Source: Blastococcus sp. Marseille-P5729 (GTDB lineage: Bacteria > Actinomycetota > Actinomycetes > Mycobacteriales > Antricoccaceae). Taken from it: a stretch of 64,000 bases of DNA. Each line of letters opens with the position of its first letter. The first letter of the stretch is position 1. The position numbers and the translations under genes are program-made. This document shows, one piece after another, positions 17,726 through 26,138 of this stretch. The stretch is from NCBI RefSeq assembly GCF_900292035.1, contig NZ_OMPO01000001.1, positions 1,495,192-1,559,191 of the forward strand, written 5' to 3'. The notes under the pieces are model-generated. The model was given only the letters and a program-made list of their open reading frames with translations. It was not told the origin of the DNA and made no database searches.

Positions 17726-17762
17726 CGGATGCCGGGATTCCCCCGAGGGATCCCGGCATCCG
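17726..17762 (+). terminator. Terminator of the betaine/proline importer operon
   Basis: Perfect 13-bp stem (17726-17738 with 17750-17762, CGGATGCCGGGAT) and an 11-base loop, 45 bases after the binding-protein stop. No long U-tract follows, as is common in high-GC actinomycetes. Confidence 0.75.
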
Positions 17763-17824
17763 CCGTTCCACGCCAATGCGCCGGCCACCGGACGCATTAT
17801 GGTTGGAGGATGCGGACCGACCCG

Positions 17825-19042
17825 ATGCCGAAGATCCCTCGCCAGCTGCCGAAGTGGGAGGACCTCAAGCCGCGGCTCGGCTTTCGCAGCCCCCAGCTCG
17901 GCGGGTCAGCGCGGCGACTGTCGCGCGCCACCACGATCGAGGACCTGCGCGCGATCGCGATGCGGCGTACGCCGCGGTCGGTGTTCGACTACACCGACGG
18001 CTCGGCCGAGGACGAGTCGTCGCTGCGCCGTTCCCGCGAGCTGTGGCAGGCGGCGGAGCTGAACGCCAACGTGCTGCGCGACATCTCGCAGGTCGACCTG
18101 AGGACGATGATCCTCGGCGAGCAGTCGGCGATGCCGTTCGCCCTGGCGCCCACCGGCTTCACCCGGATGATGCACTACCAGGGCGAGACGGCGGTCGGGT
18201 ACGAGGCCAACAACGCCGGCATCCCGTACGCCCTCTCGACGATGGGGACCACCTCCATCGAGGACGTCACCCGCGTGACGCCCGACATCCCGCGGTATTT
18301 CCAGCTATACGTGTGGAAAGACCGCGCCGCGAGCACCGAGCTGGTGGAGCGGGCGCGCGAGGCGGGCTACTCCGCGCTGATGCTGACCGTCGACACGGCG
18401 GTCGCGGGCGCGCGGCTGCGCGACGTCCGCAACGGGCTCACCATTCCCCCGCAGCTGTCGGTGAAGACCTTCGCCGACATGGCGCTGCATCCCTCCTGGT
18501 GGGCGAACCTACTCACCACCGCGCCCCTGGAGTTCGCCTCGCTCACGAGTTGGGAGGGCACGGTCGCGGACATGATCAACCACATGTTCGACCCGACCGT
18601 GTCGTTCAAGGACGTCGAGTGGCTGCGCTCGATCTGGCCCGGCAAGCTCATCATCAAAGGAATCCAGAGCGTCGAGGACGCCAAGGAGTCCTTCGACGTC
18701 GGCGCTGACGGGATCATTCTGTCCAACCACGGTGGCCGCCAGCTGTCCCGCGCGCGCCCCCCGCTGCGATTGCTTCCGGAGGTACGCGCAGCGCTCGGCG
18801 ACGAGCCGGCGGTGTTCATCGACGGCGGCATCATGAGCGGCAGCGACATCGTGACGGCGATCGCGTCCGGGGCGGACGCCGCCTTCGTCGGTCGCGCCTA
18901 CCTGTACGGGCTGATGGCCGGCGGTCATCTCGGCGTCCGGCGTGCCCTGCAGATCCTGCGCGAGGAGATCTTGCGGACCATGCAGCTGCTCGGAGTCGCG
19001 CGCGTCGCCGACCTCGGTCCGCAGCACGTCCGCATCCCGTGA
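17825..19042 (+). CDS. lldD: FMN-dependent alpha-hydroxy-acid dehydrogenase (L-lactate dehydrogenase, LldD type)
   Basis: 405 residues. TIM-barrel flavoenzyme with DYTDGSAEDE near residue 60, ALAPTGFTRMMH, the LKGIQS-like substrate lysine segment (KLIIKGIQ) and the active-site SNHGGRQL, whose histidine removes the alpha-hydroxy proton and whose arginine binds the carboxylate. It oxidises L-lactate or a related 2-hydroxy acid and passes electrons to the quinone pool or oxygen. GGAGG at 17805-17809 is 15 bases from the ATG at 17825 but directly abuts an in-frame ATG at 17810, so the start is uncertain by five residues. Confidence 0.88.
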   Translation: MPKIPRQLPKWEDLKPRLGFRSPQLGGSARRLSRATTIEDLRAIAMRRTPRSVFDYTDGSAEDESSLRRSRELWQAAELNANVLRDISQVDLRTMILGEQSAMPFALAPTGFTRMMHYQGETAVGYEANNAGIPYALSTMGTTSIEDVTRVTPDIPRYFQLYVWKDRAASTELVERAREAGYSALMLTVDTAVAGARLRDVRNGLTIPPQLSVKTFADMALHPSWWANLLTTAPLEFASLTSWEGTVADMINHMFDPTVSFKDVEWLRSIWPGKLIIKGIQSVEDAKESFDVGADGIILSNHGGRQLSRARPPLRLLPEVRAALGDEPAVFIDGGIMSGSDIVTAIASGADAAFVGRAYLYGLMAGGHLGVRRALQILREEILRTMQLLGVARVADLGPQHVRIP

Positions 19043-19067
19043 GCGAGACATCGAGTACCCTCGTCGG

Positions 19068-19394
19068 GTGACCGAGAACGACCCCAAGCTGCCGATCATG
19101 ATGCTGCACGACCGTCTGCTCGTGCAGGACTCGACCGATGAGGGCGACCGCCGGTCCTCCGGCGGCATCCTGATTCCCGCCACCGCGCAGGTGGCCAAGC
19201 GGCTGAAGTGGGGCAAGGTGCTCGGCGCCGGCCCGTCGGTACGCAACGTGAAGGTCGACGACCGCGTGCTGTACGCCGAGGAGGACGGGCACGAGGTCGA
19301 GATCCAGACCGAGACCTACGTGATCATGCGCGAGCGCGACGTCCACGCGATCGCCGCGAAGCGGGTTGAGGTGTCGACCGGGCTCTATCTCTGA
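19068..19394 (+). CDS. GroES-like co-chaperonin family protein
   Basis: 108 residues with the Cpn10 fold pattern: LPIMMLHDRLLVQ at the start, a mobile-loop region SSGGILIPATAQVAKR (about 29-44), the GKVLGAGPS and VKVDDRVLYAEEDGHEVE strands, and YVIMRERDVHAI near the end. It is more divergent and slightly longer than housekeeping GroES and is not next to groEL. It may be a paralogue that modulates a chaperonin or has another role. GTG at 19068 starts 25 bases after lldD; the gene converges on the phosphatase at 19398. Confidence 0.8.
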   Translation: MTENDPKLPIMMLHDRLLVQDSTDEGDRRSSGGILIPATAQVAKRLKWGKVLGAGPSVRNVKVDDRVLYAEEDGHEVEIQTETYVIMRERDVHAIAAKRVEVSTGLYL

Positions 19395-19397
19395 CGG

Positions 19398-20051
19398 CTA
19401 GATGATGCCGCCCTCGTCGGGCTCGGCCTCCAGCGGGTCGATGCCCGCCCAGGAGACGATCCGCGGCCGCTGGCTCGGGTCGCGAGGCACGTCGATCTCG
19501 ATAACCGAGGCGTTCGGCAGCAGGTTGCGGAAGGCGAACTCCATGCTCACACCATCCGCCCACCGCTGGGTCGCCGTCCGCAGGCAGAAGCCGTGCGCGA
19601 CCGCCACCACGGAGTCGTCGGAGTCCCCGTGCTCGGCGCGTATGCGGTCGAGCTCGCCAGTCATGCGGCGCAGGACGTCGGCCCCCGACTCGCCGCCCGG
19701 CCGGGCGAGGTCGAGCTTCTCGCGCATGTTCCAGTCGGTCGCGAGCGCGTCCATCAGGTCGTAGGCCTCGACGTCCGAGCGCTCAGCCAGATCTCCCAGC
19801 TGCACCTCGTGCAGGCCCTCAAGCTCGGTCATGCGCAGCCCGAACGTGCGGGCGAGCGGTGTCGCGGTCTGCTTGGTGCGGACCATCCGCGAGTGGTAGA
19901 CCGCCGTGATGTCAGCGCTCTGCAGCCGTTCGACGAGCGTCTCGGCCTGCTCCCAGCCGAGATCGGTCAGGTTCGGGCCAGGAATGCCGCACGCGATGAC
20001 ATGGTCGCGGTTGGCCTCGCTCTCGGCATGCCGCACGAGGTAGAGCTTCAT
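19398..20051 (-). CDS. Histidine phosphatase family protein (phosphoglycerate mutase-like)
   Basis: 217 residues. The catalytic RHAES motif is at residues 7-11 (phospho-accepting H8), the second arginine/glutamate pair lies in LEGLHEVQLGDLAE, and the second histidine in VVAVAHGFCLR. Probably a broad phosphatase rather than a glycolytic mutase. Its ATG overlaps the pheA stop (ATGA), so it is translated with pheA; the link with phenylalanine synthesis is positional only. Confidence 0.87.
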   Translation of the reverse strand: MKLYLVRHAESEANRDHVIACGIPGPNLTDLGWEQAETLVERLQSADITAVYHSRMVRTKQTATPLARTFGLRMTELEGLHEVQLGDLAERSDVEAYDLMDALATDWNMREKLDLARPGGESGADVLRRMTGELDRIRAEHGDSDDSVVAVAHGFCLRTATQRWADGVSMEFAFRNLLPNASVIEIDVPRDPSQRPRIVSWAGIDPLEAEPDEGGII

Positions 20052-20974
20052 CGCGGCTGGCCCCCTTGACGCACTGCTGCAAGCCAGCGTGCGGCCTCGT
20101 CGAACGCCTCGTCGGTGGCGTGGTCGGGGAAGCCCTCGTTGCGGCGATCGGCACGCGGGTAGGAGCCGAGGAAGCGGACGTCGGCGCAGATGCGGTGCAG
20201 GGCCGCCAGCGCGTCACCCACCCGCGGGTCGGCGATGTGCCCCTCGCACTCGAGGATGAAGTGGTACTCGCCGATCCGCTCCCGCCACGGGCGCGACTCG
20301 ATGCGGGTCAGGTTGATCGAGCGGGAGGCGAGCTCGGCCAGGACTCCGCTCAGTGCGCCGGGCTGCTCCTGCCTGATGTGGACGACGATGCTGGTGCGGT
20401 CGTTGCCGGTCCGCGGTGCGGGCGCCTCGGGCAGGGTGAGCAGCACGAACCGGGTGACCGCGTCCTTGGTGTCCTCGATGCCGTCGGCGAGGATCGCCAG
20501 CCCGTGGTTCTCCGCCGCGATCGACGCGCACACCGCGGCGTCGTACTCGCCCCGCGCGACCAGCGCCGCGGCCTCTGCGGTCGAGGTCGTGGTCACCGCG
20601 TCGGCGCCCGGCAGGTTCGCACCGACCCACGCCCGCACCTGCGCGTGTGCGTGCGGGTGGCTGACCAGCGTGCGGACGTCGTCCAGGCTCTTGCCGCGTG
20701 CGGCGAGGACGAAGGACACCGGGAGGAAGACCTCCCGGACGATCTGCAGCGGGTCGCCGACGACCAGCTCGTCGGTCGTGGTCGAGACCGGGCCTTCGAC
20801 GGAGTTCTCGATCGGCACCAGGCCGTAACGTGCCTCGCCGGAGCGGACCGCCGCGGTGACCGCCGGAACACCCGGGCACGGCAGCAGGACGGCCTCGCTC
20901 ACCCCGGGGATGCTCAGCAGCGCTTGCTGCGCGAAGGTACCGGCGGGGCCGAGGAAGGCGTAGGAGTCAGGCAC
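20048..20974 (-). CDS. pheA: Prephenate dehydratase
   Basis: 308 residues, the monofunctional actinobacterial form. The catalytic domain (about 4-185) includes GPAGTFAQQAL, GLVPIENSVEG and the catalytic threonine in DAVTRFVLL. The C-terminal ACT domain (about 195-275) has the phenylalanine-binding motifs GALS and ESRP. It decarboxylates and dehydrates prephenate to phenylpyruvate, with feedback inhibition by phenylalanine. Starts at GTG 20974. Confidence 0.95.
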   Translation of the reverse strand: MPDSYAFLGPAGTFAQQALLSIPGVSEAVLLPCPGVPAVTAAVRSGEARYGLVPIENSVEGPVSTTTDELVVGDPLQIVREVFLPVSFVLAARGKSLDDVRTLVSHPHAHAQVRAWVGANLPGADAVTTTSTAEAAALVARGEYDAAVCASIAAENHGLAILADGIEDTKDAVTRFVLLTLPEAPAPRTGNDRTSIVVHIRQEQPGALSGVLAELASRSINLTRIESRPWRERIGEYHFILECEGHIADPRVGDALAALHRICADVRFLGSYPRADRRNEGFPDHATDEAFDEAARWLAAVRQGGQPR

Positions 20975-21065
20975 CCGTCGAGCCTATCCGCCGCCTGCGG
21001 CTCTGGGATGACGGTCTCGTGAACGCCCGCGGTGCCCCGATGTCGCCGGCGCCGGCGTGGTGAGG

Positions 21066-22115
21066 TCAGTAGCCCTCGGCCGGGTCCACCCGGTTGCGCA
21101 GCTCGGCACCGGCAAGATAGCGGCGCAGGTTGTCGCAGAACAGATCCGCCACCCGCTGTTCCTCGCCGTCGTCGAGCGCTGCGGTGTGCGGGCTGACGAT
21201 CACGTTCGGCAGGTCCCACAGCGGGCTGTGGGCATCGAGTGGCTCGCGCTCGAACACGTCGAGAGCCGCCGAGCCCACCTGTCCGCTGCGCAACGCGTCG
21301 ATCAGGGCCGTCTCGTCAATGACCGACCCCCGGCCGACGTTGACGAGGTGCACCCCCGGCTTGCAGGCGGCCAGCACGTCGGCGTCCACCAGATGCTCCG
21401 TGCTGGCCGTGCCGGGCAGCGTCACCACGAGGTGGTCGGCCTCGGCGGCCCGTTCGCGCAGCTCGTCGGTACTCACTATCTCGTCGAAGTGCTCGACCGG
21501 CTCGACCGTCCGCTTGACGCCGATCGTTCGCATGCCGAGGGCCCGAGCCCGGTACGCGATGGCCGTGCCGATCTCGCCCGCGCCTACGATCAGGCAGGTG
21601 GCGCCGTTCAGCTGCCGGGTGGCCCGCCGGTCGGGCCAGACGTGCGCTTCCTGGTCTCGCCGTAGGCGCACGAGATCCTGAGACCCCGCGAGCATGCCGA
21701 ACACTGCGAATTCCGCGAGGGACGACGCGTGGACCCCGGCCGACGTCGTCACGGTGACCCGTTCGAGCTGGTGCGGTGACAGGTCCGCTGCGAGGACCAT
21801 CGCTCCCGCCCCGGCCTGGACGGCGTGCACCCACCGCAGCCGCTCGTTCCGGGAGACCAGCCGCGACAACCCGGACGGCTGCAGCTCCGGTATGCCGTAG
21901 ACGATCTCGGCGTCCGCGAGGTAGTCGAAGAACGCCGCGCGCTCCTGGTCGGTGCGCTCTCGCGCCGGCGCGCCGTGGTGGTCGCCGAGGTAGCGCTCTC
22001 CCGGGAACTGCTCCCGGTCGTAGACGACCTCGACACGGTCGTCGACCAACCGGATCTGCTCGACGAGCGCCTCCGTCATCGGGACGGCGATCGTCACCTG
22101 CACCTGGGCACTCAT
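21066..22115 (-). CDS. D-isomer-specific 2-hydroxyacid dehydrogenase
   Basis: 349 residues. The Rossmann domain has CLIVGAGEIGTAIA near residue 165. The catalytic set is present: arginine in NVGRGSVID, glutamate in FEREPL, histidine in VSPHTAAL. It reduces a 2-keto acid or oxidises a D-2-hydroxy acid with NAD(P); the substrate is unknown. The ATG at 22115 is chosen because AAGGA lies seven bases upstream and the longer frame runs into the preceding gene. Confidence 0.87.
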   Translation of the reverse strand: MSAQVQVTIAVPMTEALVEQIRLVDDRVEVVYDREQFPGERYLGDHHGAPARERTDQERAAFFDYLADAEIVYGIPELQPSGLSRLVSRNERLRWVHAVQAGAGAMVLAADLSPHQLERVTVTTSAGVHASSLAEFAVFGMLAGSQDLVRLRRDQEAHVWPDRRATRQLNGATCLIVGAGEIGTAIAYRARALGMRTIGVKRTVEPVEHFDEIVSTDELRERAAEADHLVVTLPGTASTEHLVDADVLAACKPGVHLVNVGRGSVIDETALIDALRSGQVGSAALDVFEREPLDAHSPLWDLPNVIVSPHTAALDDGEEQRVADLFCDNLRRYLAGAELRNRVDPAEGY

Positions 22116-22119
22116 CCGC

Positions 22120-22626
22120 TCATCCTTCACGGGCGACGTCACGGTCGCGGGGCAGGACGGCGACGTAGATCTCCTCGCCGTCCGGCACGCGTACGAAGAT
22201 CATCGAGGTCCCACCGAGGTCCCCGGCGTACTGCAGGACCCCCTCGCGCTCGATGCGGTTGGTGGTCTCCGGTGAAAGCCCGGTAACCGCGATGTACTGG
22301 CCCGGATCGAGCAGCTCGATGATCGTGCGTCCATTGCGGCCCGACTTCGGACGGGCGAGCACCTTGACCGGCGTCGTCATCCATTCGTGCGACTCGAGGA
22401 CCCTCCGCGCCTTACGGCGATAGGTGAACCCGATCAACGAGGCGGCGCCGATCGAGCCGCCGAAGAGGAACAGGAAGCCGCCGAGGAAGGCCCACGCGCC
22501 GCGCCAGGAGATGAGCACGATGCCGATCCCGATGAGCGCCCCGGCAATGATCAGCGCGCCGATGAACGCGCGGTCCTTGGCTTTCTCGTGCCGGGCCGTG
22601 CGTTCGTCGTCCGCCGCTGGGCTCAC
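22120..22626 (-). CDS. Two-helix membrane protein of unknown function (paralogue of its neighbour)
   Basis: 168 residues. Two adjacent membrane helices (about 23-42 and 46-66), then a soluble domain with KVLARPKSGRNGRTIIELLD and a C-terminal strand pattern VLQYAGDLGGTSMIFVRVPDGE. The same layout and a matching ending (VIEYVGELGDDTAILVRPRKGE) occur in the upstream gene, so the two look like diverged paralogues. The GTG start overlaps the upstream stop (GTGA). Third gene of a tight three-gene operon. Not recognised further. Confidence 0.75.
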   Translation of the reverse strand: MSPAADDERTARHEKAKDRAFIGALIIAGALIGIGIVLISWRGAWAFLGGFLFLFGGSIGAASLIGFTYRRKARRVLESHEWMTTPVKVLARPKSGRNGRTIIELLDPGQYIAVTGLSPETTNRIEREGVLQYAGDLGGTSMIFVRVPDGEEIYVAVLPRDRDVAREG

Positions 22627-23105
22627 GCGCTGGTTCCCGGCTGCAGCATCGCCAGCGAACGGCACCGCGCGAAGTACTCCAGCTCCCCCTTGCGCGGACG
22701 AACCAGGATCGCGGTGTCGTCACCGAGCTCGCCGACGTACTCGATCACGTTGCTCGACTCGATCTCGTCACGCAGCTCGAGCGGGTAGCGCGCCATCGCG
22801 ATCCGGTACTTGCCGTCCTTGGTGTCGACGAGGGTCTTGTCGCGCTCGCCGTACGCGTCGTCCACCACCATCTTCACCACGAGCTTCTGCCAACCGGTGC
22901 GGCGCAGCTTGTTCCACCTCGAAAGCTCCCGGAACATCAGCATCGACAGCACCAGGAGCGCGACGCCGACGACGACGAAGATCCAGCCGAGAATGTCGCC
23001 CATGGTGCTGTCGAGCCCGGCGATGAACAGCACGCCGATCAGCAGCATCGGGGCGCCGGCGACGAAGGGCCCGACCGCGAACCGGGAGTTGATGGGGCCG
23101 TTCAC
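22623..23105 (-). CDS. Two-helix membrane protein of unknown function
   Basis: 160 residues. Helices at about 12-30 and 36-56, then a polar domain (LRRTGWQKLVVKMVVDDAYG, KDGKYRIAMARYPLELRDEI) ending in VIEYVGELGDDTAILVRPRKGE, similar to the next gene. GTG at 23105 is preceded by AGGAGGAGG and overlaps the TAG of the upstream gene by one base. Function unknown; the C-terminal domain probably faces the cytoplasm. Confidence 0.75.
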   Translation of the reverse strand: MNGPINSRFAVGPFVAGAPMLLIGVLFIAGLDSTMGDILGWIFVVVGVALLVLSMLMFRELSRWNKLRRTGWQKLVVKMVVDDAYGERDKTLVDTKDGKYRIAMARYPLELRDEIESSNVIEYVGELGDDTAILVRPRKGELEYFARCRSLAMLQPGTSA

Positions 23106-23380
23106 TAGTCCTCCTCCTGCCGGACGATCGCGCGGGCGACCACCGTGGTGATTCCCGGGTCGAACACGCTGGGAATGATGTAGTTGGGGTTCAGCTGGCG
23201 GTGGTGTTCGGCCAGCGCCATGCTGACTCGCCCGACTCCCGGCGGGTAGGCCATCGAGATATCGTCGCGGGTCGTCAGCGGATCGGTACCGGTGCGCAGC
23301 CGCACGGTGAGGGAGTAGGACCCGGTGGTCGCTCGTGCGCGGTGCGCCAGCAACGAGGTGTTGGCGTTGGCTTTCGACAC
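23105..23380 (-). CDS. Small soluble protein of unknown function, first gene of a membrane-protein operon
   Basis: 91 residues starting at GTG 23380. No signal peptide or helix is evident. The sequence has a central PPGVGRVSMALAEHHRQLNPNYIIP segment and ends in an acidic tail. Not recognised. It is joined by stop/start overlap to two paralogous membrane proteins, so it may be their partner. Confidence 0.6.
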   Translation of the reverse strand: MSKANANTSLLAHRARATTGSYSLTVRLRTGTDPLTTRDDISMAYPPGVGRVSMALAEHHRQLNPNYIIPSVFDPGITTVVARAIVRQEED

Positions 23381-23451
23381 GCTGCCCAGTCTCCCATGCA
23401 GCGGGCTCGAGCGTGGTCACGGTGTTGCTGACCAGCTCGGGCGGCTGGCGG

Positions 23452-23955
23452 CTATAGGTGCAGGATCATCTGGCGCTCGAGCCCCGAGCGGGGCTCGGGC
23501 AGGTCGTGGACGCGGCCGGTGAGCGCGAACCCGGCCGACTCGTAGAGCCGCTCAGCGGCGGTGCCCTCCTGCATGACCCAGAGCGTCACGGCCGACGCGC
23601 CCTGCTCCCGGGCATGCGCGATAGCCGCCGTGAGCAGCTGCCGGGCGACCTCCCGACGGCGAGCCTGAGGCGCGACCCAGAAGCCGGCCAGGTCATAGTG
23701 GCTCGCGTCGGCCTCCGCGTCCCAGCTCGGCGGACCCACGGTGGCCACCCCGACGTCCCCGCCGCCACGGACGGCGAGCAGGACGGCGCGCGCCGGGTCG
23801 CTCAACCGCTTGCGCCAGTCGTTCTCGTGACGTGAGCTCTCCTGGTCGTAGGAGTGCCAGAAGGCCTCCGGCGCATCGGCAAGCGCGCGCAGCCTGATGT
23901 CGCGGAAACGCTTCCACTGTGGCGGGGTGCAGCGGGCAATGCTTACGTCACTCAC
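23452..23955 (-). CDS. GNAT-family N-acetyltransferase
   Basis: 167 residues. The acetyl-CoA site is in the segment VAPQARRREVARQLLTAAIAH, a variant of the RxxGxG/A loop in which glutamate replaces the first glycine, and the C-terminal AAERLYESAGFALTGR is typical. Substrate unknown. The GTG at 23955 gives a family-like N-terminus (SDVSIARCTPPQWKRFRDIRLRAL) with a typical RLRAL phrase. Transcribed divergently from the MFS gene. Confidence 0.82.
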   Translation of the reverse strand: MSDVSIARCTPPQWKRFRDIRLRALADAPEAFWHSYDQESSRHENDWRKRLSDPARAVLLAVRGGGDVGVATVGPPSWDAEADASHYDLAGFWVAPQARRREVARQLLTAAIAHAREQGASAVTLWVMQEGTAAERLYESAGFALTGRVHDLPEPRSGLERQMILHL

Positions 23956-23999
23956 GAGCCTGAGGCTATCCCGAAGGCCGGTGCTGGGAGAATGGTTTG

Positions 24000-25256
24000 G
24001 TGATCGAAGCATCTGCTGGCCGCCGCGCGCTGCCCATGTGGCTGTCCATCGTGGCCGTCATCGCGCTGGCTGCGAACCTGCGCGTCGCGGTGAGCTCGGT
24101 CGGCGCGCTGCTCCCGGACATTCGGGAGGCGAACTCGCTGGGCGGCTTCGGGACCGGTCTGCTGACCGCGCTGCCCCCGTTCTGCTTCGGCGTCATGGGC
24201 CTCGCCGGCCCAACCGTGGCCCGCCGCATCGGGCTGCACCGGACGGCGCTGCTGAGCGTGCTGCTGATTACGACCGGCCAGGTGATCCGCGCCGTCGTCC
24301 CCGGGGCGATCTGGCTGTTCGCAGGATCGGTCATCACCCTCGCCGCGATCGCACTGGGTAACGTGATCATGCCCAGCATCCTGCGCGAGATGTTCCCCGC
24401 CAGGATCGCGGGCATGACCGCGGCGTACACCGTCGTGATGGCGACGATGCAGGCGAGCGTTTCGTTCGTGACGATCCCGCTGACCGACGCTCTCGGTGGT
24501 GATTGGCGTCTCGGCATCGGCATGTGGGCGGTGCTCGCGCTGATGGCCGTGATCCCGTGGCTGCCGATGGCGCATCACGAGGCCGCGCCCTCCCGATCCG
24601 GCGTACACCGGCTGCCGCTGGCCACCATCGCCCGGGTGCCGAAGGGCTGGGCGCTGGCCCTGTTCTTTGGCGTCCAGTCGCTGAATGCGTACTTCTCCTT
24701 CGGCTGGTACCCGACGCTGCTGCGCGATCAGGGCCTCCCTCAGGGGTACGCGGCGGCCCAGGTCGGATTCGTGTCGATCGCCGCCACGGTTGCGACCATT
24801 TTTGCCCCGGGGCTGCTGGACCGGATGCGCCGTCCGGCGCTGCTGACCTGGGGGCTGTTCGCCTGCAACATCGTCGCCTACCTCGGACTGTGGTTGGCAC
24901 CGACCACCGCCACGACCGTCTGGTCGCTGATCATCGGGACCGGTCAGACCTACTTCACGATCGCGCTGTACGTGGTCAACCTGCGGGCGGACACGACGAC
25001 CGGGGTGCTGTCACTGTCAGGGTTCATGCAGTCGGTCGGCTACCTGGTCGCCGGCAGCGGACTGCTGCTGCTGGGGACCGTGCACGGCGGCAGTACCGAG
25101 TGGGGCGGCGTGATCCTGGTGATGATGCTGCTGAGTGCGGTCCTGCAGGTGTTCGCTCTCGTCAGCGTGGGACGGTGGAGCATCGAGAAGGAGCTCGCGG
25201 CACGCGACCTGCTGCCGAGCGAGCTGGCGCCGGCCGACCGGGGCGAGGGCAGGTAG
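24000..25256 (+). CDS. MFS transporter of the CynX/NimT type
   Basis: 418 residues with about twelve membrane helices. The opening NLRVAVSSVGALLPDI is typical of the CynX/NimT group (cyanate and 2-nitroimidazole transporters). The two six-helix halves are separated by a basic loop (about residues 190-215). Substrate is unknown; small organic solute export is likely. The GTG at 24000 is preferred because GGGAGA lies 9-14 bases upstream; a TTG one codon earlier is possible. Confidence 0.85.
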   Translation: MIEASAGRRALPMWLSIVAVIALAANLRVAVSSVGALLPDIREANSLGGFGTGLLTALPPFCFGVMGLAGPTVARRIGLHRTALLSVLLITTGQVIRAVVPGAIWLFAGSVITLAAIALGNVIMPSILREMFPARIAGMTAAYTVVMATMQASVSFVTIPLTDALGGDWRLGIGMWAVLALMAVIPWLPMAHHEAAPSRSGVHRLPLATIARVPKGWALALFFGVQSLNAYFSFGWYPTLLRDQGLPQGYAAAQVGFVSIAATVATIFAPGLLDRMRRPALLTWGLFACNIVAYLGLWLAPTTATTVWSLIIGTGQTYFTIALYVVNLRADTTTGVLSLSGFMQSVGYLVAGSGLLLLGTVHGGSTEWGGVILVMMLLSAVLQVFALVSVGRWSIEKELAARDLLPSELAPADRGEGR

Positions 25257-25268
25257 GACGAGACGTGA

Positions 25269-25433
25269 TTAGCGGAGCTGGTGTGGCTCGTTCGAGCCCT
25301 TGATGGCCCCGTAGGCGGCGACGCCGACCAGCACCACCGCGGCGGTGACGCCGAGCCAGAACAGGGTCTTGATGACAAACCCGATCACCGAGAGCGCGAT
25401 GAGCACGGCGACGATTGCGAGCAGCACCTTCAT
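25269..25433 (-). CDS. Short membrane protein, 54 aa
   Basis: An open frame from ATG 25433 to TAA 25271-25269 encodes two closely spaced hydrophobic segments (about residues 3-20 and 24-41) and a short polar tail ending NEPHQLR. Base composition and codon ends match real genes. It fills an otherwise empty gap between the MFS gene and a GNAT gene. No clear ribosome-binding site is seen. Similar tiny two-helix proteins of unknown function occur widely in actinomycetes. Confidence 0.6.
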   Translation of the reverse strand: MKVLLAIVAVLIALSVIGFVIKTLFWLGVTAAVVLVGVAAYGAIKGSNEPHQLR

Positions 25434-25519
25434 GCCGGGTCAACGCGCGTGGGAGACCGGTAGTTCCCGAAGTTGTCCTAGGGTGCAGGTCGGGGGATTC
25501 GTCCGGACCGGGAGAGCGC

Positions 25520-26071
25520 ATGAACGACCAGCCGTTGCGGCTGCGACCGATGACCCTCAACGATCTCCCCATGGTCGCGACGTGGATGCGCCGACCGCAC
25601 GTTGCGGAGTGGTGGAGCGATGACCCGACCGGTGAGCTGGCCGACATGAGCAACGAGCTGCGCGCCGGTGGGCCGACCGTCTACTGCATCATCGAGCTTG
25701 ACGACCGGCCCGTCGGCCTGCTGTTCCGCTACCGGATCGACGCCTACGGCGAGTATGTCGAGGAGCTGGCCGCAGCGAACGTCGATCTGCCCGAGCGCGC
25801 CTGGAGCATGGACTACCTGATCGGCGAGCAGGACGTCGTCGGCCGCGGCGTCGGGACGGCGATGGTCCGCGCGGCGTGCGAGGACCTGTGGCGTAGCGAC
25901 GACAGGGCCAGCTGCCTGCTGGTTCCGGTGCACGCCGACAACGTGCGGTCCTGGCGAGTGCTGGAGAAGTGCGGGTTCACTCGGCTTCCGGGCGTCTTCG
26001 AGATGGAGCCCGACACCGCGGCGCACGACGGGCGACACGTCGTCTACTCGCTGATGCGCCCCGACCCCTGA
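25520..26071 (+). CDS. GNAT acetyltransferase of the AAC(6')/IucB-like group
   Basis: 183 residues. The early WMRRPHVAEWW motif, SMDYLIGEQDVVGRGVGTAMV acetyl-CoA loop and VHADNVRSWRVLEKCGF ending match aminoglycoside 6'-acetyltransferases and related siderophore-lysine acetyltransferases (PF13523). Natural substrate is unknown and antibiotic resistance cannot be claimed. ATG 25520 follows GGAGAG; upstream codons in the longer frame look non-coding. Confidence 0.85.
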   Translation: MNDQPLRLRPMTLNDLPMVATWMRRPHVAEWWSDDPTGELADMSNELRAGGPTVYCIIELDDRPVGLLFRYRIDAYGEYVEELAAANVDLPERAWSMDYLIGEQDVVGRGVGTAMVRAACEDLWRSDDRASCLLVPVHADNVRSWRVLEKCGFTRLPGVFEMEPDTAAHDGRHVVYSLMRPDP

Positions 26072-26138
26072 CGCCGGCGCCCTGACCCGCGAGGTCCCGA
26101 CCGGCCGCGACCTGGCCGGCGACGGCCTGACCGGTCCG

